The notes below the pieces were generated by a model. That model worked only from the letters and a program-made list of their open reading frames with translations, was not told the origin of the DNA and made no database searches. 64,000 bases of DNA from the NCBI GenBank assembly GCA_947846985.1, contig CANTUZ010000004.1, forward strand, positions 76,969,159 through 77,033,158, read 5' to 3'. Positions 11,231 to 21,418 of this stretch are shown here, piece by piece. The first letter of the stretch is position 1, and each line of letters opens with the position of its first letter. The stretch comes from Fratercula arctica (lineage: Eukaryota; Chordata; Aves; Charadriiformes; Alcidae). Made by a program: the position numbers and the translations under genes.

Positions 11231-12905
11231 CTGCTGAAAAGGCAGGGTCAGTTTTGTTTCGGCGGGTCAGGTCTGTTTGTCCCTCCAAGACAACTCCGTT
11301 CTAGTCGGTCCTCATCAGCAAGGTCAGCCAATTAACCAGCATCCCCATCACTAGCAACCAGGATGGTGCCCGGGAGACTCAGCGGTTTTACAGCTGGCAA
11401 GACCACACACATGCTCCTTGCCCTCTGCCATCTCTGAAATCCCTTCTTCCTTCCTTCCAGCGTAATGAAACGTTAATAAATTCTCATTCAAACAACGCTT
11501 ATTTACTCATACGTTGGAAGCTGCTTGTTGGGCCGCAGAATGTGAAATGAAAATAACACACTTCAACTTTCAGTTTCTATTAAGAGTAGCTACAGACTCG
11601 TCCTTTAATGAATCACAACCAAACATCAAAGAGGAATAACATTCAAAAATTTTTTTAAAAAAGTAAGCTTAAGTCAGGACTTTTTAAAAAAGGCATCTTG
11701 CCCCTTGGCCTTTTAACACCATTACCCTCACGCCCCCGGGGAGGTCAGTAAATACCGAGAGCTTCACCGCACAGCTGGGAAACACAGGTTTGCACGTTGC
11801 AACATCTGGAGATGCCCAAAGCAACAGCCGGGAAAGCCAAACGATGGAGGCCACGGGGATGCAACCCCAGCCCCGCAAAGAACAGCCATCCCAGGCCTCC
11901 GCTTACACTGGGCGAGTGGGTGAAAACATCTTACGCATCCTGAATGACCACCACATCTCCCACTGATGGCAGACACCGTTCTGCGCTGGCAGCGCGCTGT
12001 GCCAGACGCTGTTTCCCCACATCGGGAGATGCTCCGGAGACACCATGGGGAAACTCCTGAGAAATCCAAAGCAGAGCAAAGGGCGACCAAAGGCACAGAA
12101 GCCAGACGGAGGAAGGTCTCAACTGGTCGCATCTGGAAGCATGAGCGCCTGGCAGGCTTCAGGTGTTACAGACCAGACAGCTGGCGCTGTTCCAAATCAC
12201 ACAGGGGACAGCATGACAACGCCACAGTGGTTTAGTCCCAAAATCTAGAACTGGAAGTCTTTAAGTGGACACACATACTACCGTGATGCCAGGAATTCCT
12301 GTTCACGCCTGTGGGACTCAATCCACGGATCTGCCAGTCACATATAAGGTCTCCATTAAATGATGCTAACTACTGTAATCGGACAAGATTAATTCAAAAC
12401 AGCACTGAAGACATTATGTTTTTACAATTACATGTCATTAACCAATATATCAAAACATGCAGTTTGTGCAGGTATTTCAGTAACATTGAAAATAAAAGGT
12501 AATTTCCCACTTTCTTCGCTTCAAACCATTCTGTACATGGCGTAAAAAAACGTAGCAACGGACGGGCTCAATTACTGTGAGCGCTTTACAATTCACTTGC
12601 CATCTCTAGGAAATGGCAGCATCTTCATTTTGCTTATCTCGCTAAGTGTTACCAAAGTAGAAATAGGTATTCTATACATTCGCTCTACCCATTTTACAGT
12701 ATTTCAGCTGCACATCCAAAGAAAATAAACTCATCCTTGTGGGATTACACCTTGAAGCCACTCAAAGTAAAGCTTTTAAGGTGTTGCAAAGTTATTGAAA
12801 TGGCTGGAATATTGAATAGCCTGAACCAAAGTACTATAAAAGCACATCCCAGAGATTTTTATCGTTTTAGTAGCAGTCAAAATATGCTTAGTATAGAAAT
12901 CTGTG
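11231..12905. other. Intergenic DNA between the orphan island and CDKN2AIP
   Basis: No gene is recognised. The 11900-12240 part is somewhat GC-richer than its surroundings and has overlapping short open frames on both strands without recognisable domains. The rest is AT-rich unique sequence. Confidence 0.5.
11475..11480 (+). terminator. Candidate polyadenylation signal downstream of the orphan island
   Basis: AATAAA on the plus strand is followed about 35-50 bases later by a GT-rich stretch (GCTTGTTGGG). A plus-strand transcript from the island could end here. AATAAA is common by chance in AT-rich DNA. Confidence 0.25.
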
Positions 12906-12911
12906 TTTATT
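12906..12911 (-). terminator. Candidate CDKN2AIP polyadenylation signal
   Basis: TTTATT on the plus strand is AATAAA on the minus strand, 741 bases beyond the CDKN2AIP stop codon. It is a plausible 3' UTR end for the gene, but other signals could be used. Confidence 0.3.
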
Positions 12912-13018
12912 TGAAAAAAGTGAAAATGATATTTCACAATATAAGTTAAACCTGCTTACAGTTTTGGTGGCTGAAGCAGCTACGACTGGACTGCTAATTG
13001 GTAATTTACCAGTATCAC

Positions 13019-13094
13019 GTTAAACGGGATCTAACCTGCTAGTACACTGCTAAATGGGATCTAACCTGCTAGTATAACGTTAAATGGGATCAGG
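13019..13094. repeat. 30-bp tandem repeat in the probable CDKN2AIP 3' UTR
   Basis: The block TAAAYGGGATCTAACCTGCT recurs exactly every 30 bases (13021, 13051, and a partial copy at 13081), giving about 2.5 copies. If the AATAAA at 12906-12911 is used, the array is inside the 3' UTR. Confidence 0.85.
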
Positions 13095-13651
13095 GTGTCA
13101 TTTCTATTGCAAATGTTATGAAAACATCCCATAAAAATAGTCAACCAACTATTTTCTCTCCTAGTATGAGCAACAGTGAACATTATGAGCAACAGGCCTG
13201 AAACAGATGACTCAACTTTTTTTGATTGAAATTTTTACACGACTTTCAATCTTTCAAGTATTATGGTCCCTATATACATACTTCTATGTGTCTAAAAAAG
13301 ACATGGTAGACAATTGAGCACACTGCCATCAAATCGTAAGAATTACAAAATTGTCAGGTTTCAAACAGCAAATTGTACCTTAATCGTTTAATTAAAAATA
13401 GAAGAATTAGGTAGACTATTTTGCAAATAAAACAGCACACTAGTGTGCTATATATTAAGGCATACCTTTAAATGCGCACTTGTCATCTCTAACAAGTTTT
13501 ATACAATTGCTACCAAGTGAAAGGACTATCATTGTCTTGCAAAACTGAGAAAGAAATACAAAATATCTGGAAGCCTACGTTTTTAAAGTACAAAATTAAC
13601 CTTCAGTCCTCATCCTGAAATACTATACACGGTACAAACAGCAATTCTCCC

Positions 13652-15390
13652 CTACAAGATCTCACGAGGATTTCTTAAAGCTGGAGGTAAATTCGAAGGT
13701 TTTGATTCTTCATCCAGAAGTACCAAATCTTCAATTTCTCTGCCTTTGTATTTTCTTTTACATATCTTCACAATTACTCTCTTCTTGAGGAATAATTTCA
13801 AAGCTTCTCTGGAAGCAACCGCTTTGGCATTTTCCATACTTTTACCACAGCCAGTACCCAAGTAGACAGACTTGCACCTCAGTTCACAAACTATATTTTC
13901 TAGAGAGCTCTTATTTTGAGGCAAGTCTGCAAGTTCCTTCAGGGGAACAAAAGCAACATCTAACGTAGCTTTTACAGACTGAATCGACGAGTTTAGAAGT
14001 TCTGCGTGATTTACGTTTGGACTGAAGCCTCCGACAGCAACCAGTTTCCAGGCTACAGCTTTGTACAGTCTGTTGAAAAAAGGTTGTCTCTCTTTTGCAT
14101 CTTCGCTGGTTAACGGCTTGCACAAAGCCCTCGCAGGGCTTTCGCCTGCCTGTGAGCCACTCTTGGAGGCAAGCTGTGGTGAACCTGCCTGTGTGCCACC
14201 CTTGGAGGCCAGCAGAGAAGCACCTGCCTGAGCTCCACCCCGGGTGGCCAGTGACGAGGGACCTTGCTGAGCACCGCTCCGAGCGGCCAGCAGCGAAGCA
14301 GCCACCTGAGCGCTGCTCTTGGAGGCCAGGAGCGAGGATCCCTGCTGAGCACCGCTCCGAGCAGCCAGCAGCGAGGCAGCCACCTCGGCGCTGCTCTTGG
14401 AGGCCAGGAGCGAGGAGCCTGCCTTCGTGGTGCCCTTGGAGGCCAGGAGCAGCGAGGTGCCCGCCTGAGGGCCGCTCTTGGGGGCCAGCAGCAGTGAGGT
14501 GGCTGCCTGAGCACCACTCTTGGGGGCGAGCAGCAGCGAGGTGGCCGCCTGAGCACCACTCTTGGGGGCCGATGCTGGGGCACTCGCTTGGTTTTTGGAA
14601 GACAGCAATGTAGCACTTGTTTGTGGGGTGCTCTTGGTGGTCGGTGGCACTGCTGCTGCCTGCGGGGTGCTTTTGGTGGTCGGTGGCACCACTGCTGCCA
14701 CCACCTCTGTCTGCGGGGTGCTCTTGGTAGTCGGTGGCACTGCCTCTGCCACTGCCTCTGTCTGTGGCATGCTCTTGGCAGCTGCCTCCCCCGCCTCTGT
14801 CTGTGGCGTGCTCTTGGCAGTTGTTGGCACCGCTGCTGCCACCGCCTCTGCCTGCGGGGCGCTCTTGGCAGCCGGTGGCACCGCTGCTGCCACCGCCTCT
14901 GCCTGCGGGGCGCTCTTGGCAGCCGGTGGCACGGCCGCTACCACCGCCTCTGCCTGTGGGGCGCTCTTGGCAGCCGGTGGCACGGCCGCTGCCACCGCCT
15001 CTGCCTGCGGGGTGCTCTTGGCAGCCGGTGGCACTGCACTTATTGTAGTTTTCTTTTCAGGTGATGCCACATTTTCACACTTGCTTTCCTTAGGTGGATT
15101 CTCTCCTGACTCTTTTTTAGGTGAAGATGGCTTTTGCTCAGCAGTATGTTCAGCATTGGTAGGTTTTCCTTCTGTTTCTGTGTCTGATGCTGTGACCATT
15201 TCTTGATTTGAACTCAAAGTTGACGGGGAGCTTTCTGGATTTTTGCTAGAATCTTTTTCCTGCTTTTTCGGCAATGTGCTCTCTGTTTCCTTCAGGGCTT
15301 CTGCCTTGGTTGTTTTCACATCCTTTCCAGTATCCTTAGAATCTCTGCTTTTATCAACAGCTCGCTTCTTGGGGGGCTCCTCTAGCCCTT
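13652..15390 (-). CDS. CDKN2AIP: CDKN2AIP coding exon 3 (linker, repeats, dsRBD-like C-terminus)
   Basis: The acceptor is TTTTGCAG at 15398-15391. The exon opens with EGLEEPPKKRA, matching the residues that follow exon 2 in homologues, and runs 1739 bases without a stop. It holds the repeat array and the conserved C-terminus ending in LPPALRNPREIL. A frame starting at 15319 exists but begins with GTG; it is internal to this exon and not a real start. Confidence 0.93.
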
Positions 15391-17114
15391 CTGCAAAACA
15401 AGTGAAGTATGTTATCCTCTAATTTCTGCACTATGAAATATCCATCTAGAGACAATTTATCTATTTCCTAAAATCTTCTAGCAATAATCTCTGTGAATTT
15501 AAATTGTATATATTAGGAATACACCTTGCACTGTAATTGCAAGTATTAACCTACTATTTCGGAGCATTTTACTATTTTTTGACAAAAAACTGAAAATACT
15601 TAGGTGCAAGATTTGGGTTGGCACCCACAGGTGAGTATGTATTTGTATTCTTGAAGTCCAAACCAAAAATAACCAAAGTACTTTAAACAGTGTCCTGGTT
15701 TCAGTTGGGATAGAGTTAATTTTCTTCCTAGCAGTTGCTGTGTTTTGAATTTAGTATGAGAAGAATGTTGATAACACATACTGTTTCAGTTGTTGCTAAG
15801 TAATATTAAGTCAAAGACTTTTTCAGCTTCCCGTAGAAGCTGAGAGGGAGCACAAACATGACAAGCAGGCCAAAGGAATATTCCATACCATGGTGTCATG
15901 CTCAATATATAAATGGGGGTTGGCCGGGGCAGGGATCTGTGATTGCTGCTTGGGACAAGCTGGGCAACTGATCATTGAGTGGTGCGAACAATTTGTGTTG
16001 CATCACTTTATTTTGCATATTCTTTTACCATTAGTATTATTTTTCTATTCCATTACTATCCTATTAAACTGTCTTTATCTTAACCCGTAAGGGTTTTTTT
16101 CCTGCTTTTTCCTCCCTCTTCTCCCTACTGGGAGGAAGGTAGGGGGTGAGGGAACAGCTGCACGGTCCTAGTTGCTGGCTGGGGTTAAACCACAACAAAC
16201 AGACTATCTGACCTAAAAAAGTGTGTTTTGTCTACTACTATCTTAAAAACAACTTTAAAATACCACTTTAAGAATTTCTTTAACAAGTTTTCACGAAACA
16301 ACAATGCCTGACTAGCACTATAGGCAAAATAAGAAGAATACTTTTAAGCTGGAGTGCAACAGTCTACATCGCATTAGAAAAAGTAATCAGCTTAAAGTGC
16401 ACCAGTTGTAGAAATCCAAAACAAGAGCTCGGTGTTACTAACGCAACACTTACGCATTACATCTATTTTACAGGTATTATATGAGGGAAAAGCATCAGAC
16501 AGAGGGGAAACGGTTAACGAAGAGTTTAAAAAGTAAGTTATTCCAACTACTTTCTAAGCCCGACGTAAACGGAGAACATTCAGAAACACGCATTTTCTAG
16601 ACTCCTATGTTATTGTCACAGCTATGATCTGCTAACCATTGCTACTTGATATGCCTCTTTTCTTCACCTTGGCAACCAGTTCATCTCTCGTGGTGCGGAC
16701 GGGCGCGCCGGTCACTTGGATACCTTCGGCCATTTCCAGCGCCTTGTCCATCACCTGAGGCGGGTACCTGCAGGGGCGACAAGGGGACAGGAGGGGAGGG
16801 GAGGGGAAGGCAGGGTCAGGTGGCCCCGCCGTGCCCACCACACCCTCCCCGGGGGGGTCCCGCCGCCCGTCCCGCACTCACCGGCAGCCCAGGAAGACGT
16901 GGTTGGCCCACACCATGGAGAGGGAGACGAGGCGCTGGAGCTGGGGGCTGCCCGCCGCCGGCCGCTCCCCGACGTTGCGCAGCAGGAACTCCCGCCGGTG
17001 CCGCCAGTGGTGCTCGGGCTCGCAGGCCCCGCGCAGACCCTCTGCCCACGACACCTCCTCCGCTGTCCGACCCACCAACTCGGCCTCAGCCGCCACCGCC
17101 TTCCCCGCCGCCAT
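13652..17114 (-). CDS. CDKN2AIP: CDKN2AIP (CARF), complete coding sequence in three exons
   Basis: CDKN2AIP binds ARF, p53 and MDM2 and, through its XTBD domain, the nuclear exoribonuclease XRN2 (family knowledge). Coding exons are 17114-16882, 16767-16637 and 15390-13652. Phases join cleanly and give 700 residues. Residues 1-125 form the XTBD domain (WRHRREFLLRN in exon 1, TTRDELVAKVKKRGISSSN in exon 2). Residues about 123-236 are a charged Ser/Lys/Glu linker. Residues 237-543 are tandem repeats. Residues 544-700 are the conserved C-terminus with the double-stranded-RNA-binding-like domain (about 582-657), including QPFFNRLYKAVAWKL and the basic tail KICKRKYKG. The start has a good Kozak context (G at -3 and +4). 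The human protein is about 580 residues, so most of the extra length comes from the repeats. Intron 1 is 114 bp; intron 2 is 1246 bp and holds a solo LTR. The exon 2 donor is weak (GTTAGC). Confidence 0.95.
14126..15045 (-). repeat. Coding tandem-repeat array in CDKN2AIP
   Basis: The array has two repeat types in series. Residues about 237-385 are some eight units of about 17 residues of the form AVPPAAKSAPQAEAVAA (51-bp periods, with shortened units). Residues about 392-543 are roughly a dozen units of 13-14 residues of the form KSGAQAATSLLLA. The second type resembles the shorter SLLASKS-type repeats in the mammalian protein as I recall it; I do not recall the Ala/Pro-rich 17-mer type there. 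Opposite-strand open frames (14095-15206) are shadows of this low-complexity DNA. Confidence 0.9.
15686..15690. repeat. 5' target-site duplication of the solo LTR
   Basis: AACAG immediately precedes the TG of the LTR and is repeated exactly at 16198-16202. Confidence 0.85.
15691..16197 (+). mobile_element. Endogenous retrovirus solo LTR in CDKN2AIP intron 2
   Basis: This 507-bp element starts TGTCCTGG and ends CCACAACA (TG...CA). It is flanked on both sides by an exact 5-bp duplication, AACAG (15686-15690 and 16198-16202). It contains a TATATAAA box (15906-15913) and an ATTAAA polyadenylation signal (16063-16068) at spacings expected for U3-R-U5. The 5-bp duplication suits ERVL/ERVK-type integrases. 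The start sequence resembles an abundant avian ERV LTR family I recognise. No internal viral genes remain, so it is a recombination-derived solo LTR, antisense to CDKN2AIP. Confidence 0.93.
16198..16202. repeat. 3' target-site duplication of the solo LTR
   Basis: AACAG immediately follows the terminal CA of the LTR and matches the copy at 15686-15690. Confidence 0.85.
16637..16767 (-). CDS. CDKN2AIP: CDKN2AIP coding exon 2 (second part of the XTBD domain)
   Basis: The exon follows a CTGCAG acceptor and reads YPPQVMDKALEMAEG and TTRDELVAKVKKRG, matching vertebrate CDKN2AIP. It ends at AATG before a GTTAGC donor, and the Glu codon is completed by exon 3. Reading through the donor gives an immediate in-frame TAG. 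Confidence 0.9.
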
Positions 17115-17470
17115 GGCCGCTCCCCTCCTCCGCCCCTTCCCACAAGCGGAAGCGACAACGAGGCTCCTTCCGGCGGCGCGCGATGACATCGCCACCGGCG
17201 CATGCACGGGGGCGCTCCCCCGGACACCGCCCCGCGGCGCGCGCGGCCTGTGGTGATTCCTCAGCCTTTTCCCTCAGGAATTCAAGGAATGGAGGTGGGA
17301 GGGGCGGGAAGGGCCACCCGCCGTCCAGCCAGCCTGGGAAAGTACGGGTCTGCTCGCAGAGTCCTTACGGCCTCGCTGAGGTCAGAGCTGGTGGCATCAG
17401 TGCCTGGTTTTACCCCTCCCTGGTGTGTGATAAGGGAGGGCAGAGGCGAGGATCGGGTTGTCATGGCGTT
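16680..17470. promoter_or_regulatory. CpG island and promoter of CDKN2AIP
   Basis: CpG-dense DNA covers exons 1 and 2 and about 350 bases upstream of the ATG. On the minus strand just upstream of the start are an ETS-type CCGGAAG (about 17164-17171) and an NRF1-like GCGCATGCAC (about 17195-17205). No TATA box is evident, which is typical of a housekeeping promoter. The 319-residue plus-strand open frame across the island is a GC-composition artefact. Confidence 0.8.
16882..17114 (-). CDS. CDKN2AIP: CDKN2AIP coding exon 1 (first part of the XTBD domain)
   Basis: This exon encodes 77 residues plus two bases. It starts at the ATG at 17114, runs through the HHWRHRREFLLRN motif and SMVWANHVFLGC, and ends at a consensus GTGAGT donor (16881-16876). 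The split Arg codon is completed by exon 2. An upstream in-frame ATG at 17207 exists but would add a GC-driven sequence unlike homologues. Confidence 0.93.
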
Positions 17471-17651
17471 TTGGAGGACATGTTGGTAAATGAGGGGTTC
17501 AAAGTGTGGGGGCTGCTGGCCAGGAAGGGTCCAGGTAATTGCTCTTCACCTTGCAAAAGTTTGCCCCAGAATTGTAGTGAACACTGGTTGGAGAGTTCTG
17601 TTTGAAACAGGTATAAGCACACTGAAAATATCCCAAGCTTCAGTTTGCTGA

Positions 17652-18094
17652 CATCACAGAATCCTTTAGGTTGGAAAAGACCTTTAAGATCATCGAGTCC
17701 AACCATTAACCTGGCACTACCAAAACCACGAGTAAACCATGTCCCTCTGCACCATGTCTACGTGTCTTTTACATACCTCCAGGGATGGGCAGCCTGTTCC
17801 AATGCTTAATAACCCTTTCAGTGAGGGATTTTTTCCTAACATCCAGTCTAAACCTTCCTGGCGCAACTTGAGGATGTTTCCTGTTGTCCTATCGCCTGTT
17901 CCTTGGGAGAAGAGCCCGACCCCCCCTGGCTGCCCCCTCCTTTCAGGGAGCTGTAGAGAGCGAGAAGGTCTCCCCTCAGCCTCCTTTTCTCCAGGCTGAA
18001 CACCCCCAGCTCCCTCAGCCGCTCCTCACAAGACTTGTGCTCCAGAGCCCTCACCAGCTCCGTTGCCCTTCTCTGGACACGCTCCAGCACCTCA
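17652..18094 (-). mobile_element. CR1 LINE 3' fragment
   Basis: The plus strand begins with the complement of the CR1 tail (ATCACAGAATCC... GGTTGGAAAAGACC) and runs about 440 bases to the CACGCTCCAGCACCTC region. It is the same subfamily as the copies at 41078 and 51531. Confidence 0.92.
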
Positions 18095-18301
18095 AGATGG
18101 CATTTGCTGAATGAGTGCATCAGAGGAGAGAGCTTTGGATTCCAAAGGGCTGTCCCAGGAGAGTTGTACTGTTTTTTTTTCCCTCTGAATTAGAAGTCAG
18201 TCCTTGCTTAAGTTTTCAATTTTTAACACCTACATGTCATCATGAAGTGAACTACAAGACAGATTGCATTTCAGGAAGGAGTGTTTCTCAAGTGACTTTA
18301 T

Positions 18302-18419
18302 TTAGGCCAGGCTGGATGGGGCTTTGAGCAACGTGGTCTAGTGGGAGGTGTCCCTGCCCAGGGCAGAGGGGTTGGAACTAGAGGATCTTTAAGGTGCCTT
18401 CCAACCCAAACCATTCTGA
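18302..18419 (+). mobile_element. CR1 LINE 3' tail
   Basis: About 118 bases, GGCCAGGCTGGATGGGGCTT through GGTGCCTTCCAACCCAAACC, form the terminal part of a CR1 in plus orientation. It lies only about 200 bases from the oppositely oriented copy at 17652. Confidence 0.9.
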
Positions 18420-21351
18420 TTTCATGGAAATTGTGTAGTGGTTTAACTCATAGTACCTCTATGGTGAAAAACTAAGTGATTAAGGAAACTAAGCCAGAAA
18501 AACTAGTCCAACACAGTTTTGCTTAGTATCCACTGTTAGAGTGGAAGTGCTTTTCCTTCACTTTCTTGGTTATCCCACGCAATGTTATCTCATGCATTGG
18601 CAAGAATAATTCAGTGACAGAGAGCAAGCGAGCAGTACTGAGTGGGATGGGACCTGACAAGCTCACTATTGTGTTGTATTTGCATGCAGAGGAAGGAAAG
18701 GGCAGGAAGTTTGTATACTCTCTGCTGTGGGTGTCTTGGAGCAGTTGGTTTGTTCAGAAATGCTGTTAGAAGGTTTAGAAACAGCCCTGTGGTCACCACT
18801 GGTCCAGTGTTACCCGTCTGGTTCCAGGCGTTAGTTCTATCAGCCCTACATGCGGTTATCTGGTAATGTAGCCTGAAATAGATGAAGGGCGTGATCTGTC
18901 GCACTAGGGTTTCCACCTAGAAATGAGCTGGGCCTGTCTCCTAGACCTCCAAGTCTGTGATACCACAATTCTTGACTTCATGGTCAATGCAGACCCTAGA
19001 AGGGAATGGTGAATGGAATCCCTGGCACACATAGGTTTGCATTTGCACTCGAGCCACGATCGTCCACGCTACCAGCCTGTTTGTTCACACTCTTCAATGA
19101 ACCAGTTCTCTTTCTAACACGGCCAGCTGGGACTTGTCCGAGGCTTGAGATCTGCCCCTCAGGGACAGGAGGAATTCAGCCAGGCCTGCGTAGCTGTAGC
19201 AGTATTACCTGTACTCTTGTAAAGGTAGCAGAGTAGACAGCACAGCCTTGAATACTCTGTCCTCCTCCGCAACCGTCTGAGCTGCCAAGTGAAGTGACTA
19301 AGGATTAGTCCATGTTGAGCTGGTTATATACTAGTTAAGAGTAGAAGCTGGGGGTTAGAATCCAGCAGGTGATAGGGGCAATTCCGTACACTCGGAGGGA
19401 TCCTCAGAAGTCATATTCCAACGTTACTGAGTGAATGACAGCTCCTGATGCCAAACATCAGTGGTAGGGCTCCACATCTCAGAGTTTTCTGTCTGCTCTT
19501 GGTCACCCCACATGTATATGATTATATGGACTCACCTGCGATTCCTGGACTCCTCCAAAAGCATCGTTCTAGGGAGTGTTGTCTAGGGAGTCTAGGGACT
19601 CAGCACAGCTACAAAGCTTAATACATTATCTGGTCTTAGAGTGGCTCAAGGACTGATTAGAACAACTTTTCCTGCCCAATTTTGGAGGACAAATGAAAAC
19701 CTCTTTGCCCATGGACCATATGTGTGAACACAAACATAGGTGATAGCTGGAGAAAAGTCAGAGGACAGTTCTGCACGCTTCTGGAATGGCTCGCAACGGT
19801 TTTTGGCTGTAATGAGCAACTCCCATGGTCTTGTACCTTTCTGGCATCTTATATTGTTTATTTTGGGTTAATTTTCTTTAATGCTCCTTCTGCATCAACG
19901 TAGCCTTGTTATTGGTACAAAGATGACTTAAACGAAAATTGAGCCTTTTGTCTTCCCTACCTGTTTTTTTCCAGGCATATTCTTTCTACTTTATTATTGT
20001 GTGCTTGAATCATACTGGAAACAGGCAAGATCCCAGCCCTGGAGCATGGGATGTCACGCATGAGCATGCACAAATGTAGAGGTATACCCGCAATGCTCTC
20101 TGAGCACTAGAGACATACTGTGCCCCGGGTTGATTAAACAAGTGCATGTAGTAGAAAAGAGAGGAATACACTGCTGTTAATTGTAAAAAAGGAAACAAGT
20201 AACATTTTCATTCTCACCAGGAAAGGCAATTTTGAAGTTAAACACCTCATTGATGGTGCTAATACTGTGCATTTAATTTTCAACATTGGAAGAAAAGAGA
20301 TGGTTTTGTTCCCACTAGGGAAGGAACTTGTAAATACCACACTGATAGTAGTGGTGTTAGAGTCATTTGGGGCTTGCTAGTAGTGTCTTTTGGCAAGATA
20401 TAACTAAAATCTCAAGGTGAATCATACCAATGTCTATAATCACAGTATTGCACCTGCACTTCCTATATAATAAAGAAAGTTTATTTCTGCCTTTGTAAAC
20501 CAGTGAATTATTATTTCTTCAAAGTCAAGTCCCGCTGAAACACAGGGCAGTAGCCCCATTGAGTTCAATTATGTTCTGTGCAGTTAAGGTTAATATATAG
20601 TGACACTCCTTATTCAGCTTAATATGAGAAGTGTACCCTTAACATCACAGCAATGCAAAGATAAAGCTCGGAGTTATTGCCACAGGAAGGCAATAACAGT
20701 GGGATCTTACTGGCCTGGCACAATAAATCCTCTGAGCACCATCTGTAGGTTGGTCCCTGCCATAAGTAGTAAGTACACACTTGAGAGCCCTGGCATCTTG
20801 AAGAAGGATGGGGAAGGGACGTTTTGCTGTTTCCTGAGATAATGTATGTGTTCTGCTGGAGCGGATCATTGAAGGTCTTCTAGCCAGGCAAGGGATAGCC
20901 CTTCCAGGGAGACATGTCGTGCCAAGGTAGCCAGTCATTACTGTTCACTAAACGAATCCTTGGAATAAAAGAAAATACTTGCTAAAAGAGCATTAATGAC
21001 TATGTAGGCTTGTCAGTGGAAGGGAAGTTGGAGTGAACCTGTGTTTTTATTTCACCACAGTTATGCAACTGTTATGCTACTGTAAGCAGCTCTGGATTAC
21101 AGAATCATCCACTCTTCTGAGATTCTCAACTGAGGAAAATGGATTGCGTAATTGCAGTGGATAAAACTAAAGGTAAAAATGAAGAGTTTAATTCATAATA
21201 ATTTTCCTTTACACACATGTGATGTTATTACTAGCTTAAATACTACTTTGCATTTAGTAATAGGTTATACTTGAAATATATAACAATGCCTACAATAGGG
21301 TTGTCAGTTGTTTTCCTTTAAATGAGTTTGTTAAGCTTTAACTACAGCTAA

Positions 21352-21418
21352 AGGTAGCATACCACTTGCTAAATTTTGCTTGCTAAACTGTGCTTTAGGT
21401 AGCATACCACTTGCTAAA
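21352..21418. repeat. Two copies of a 22-bp block 45 bases apart
   Basis: AGGTAGCATACCACTTGCTA occurs at 21352 and again at 21397, and a shorter TTGCTAAA lies between them. This is a small imperfect tandem duplication. Confidence 0.8.

Noticed and set aside
10762..11304. 132- and 137-codon frames in the orphan CpG island as a new gene
   Set aside because: GC-driven composition on both strands at once, no domain, and no splice or conservation evidence. Only the regulatory interpretation is kept.
14095..15206. Several plus-strand open frames opposite CDKN2AIP exon 3 (172, 214 and 158 codons)
   Set aside because: Low-complexity shadows of the coding tandem repeat.
15319..15390. Start of the CDKN2AIP protein at 15319
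   Set aside because: That frame begins with GTG and lies inside exon 3; the upstream exons with the XTBD domain join in phase.
15691..16197. A full-length provirus in CDKN2AIP intron 2
   Set aside because: Only one LTR lies between the matching target duplications; no internal region remains.
16646..17605. 319-codon plus-strand open frame over the CDKN2AIP promoter
   Set aside because: Its Pro/Arg/Ala/Gly composition comes from CpG-island DNA, and it runs antisense through confirmed CDKN2AIP exons.
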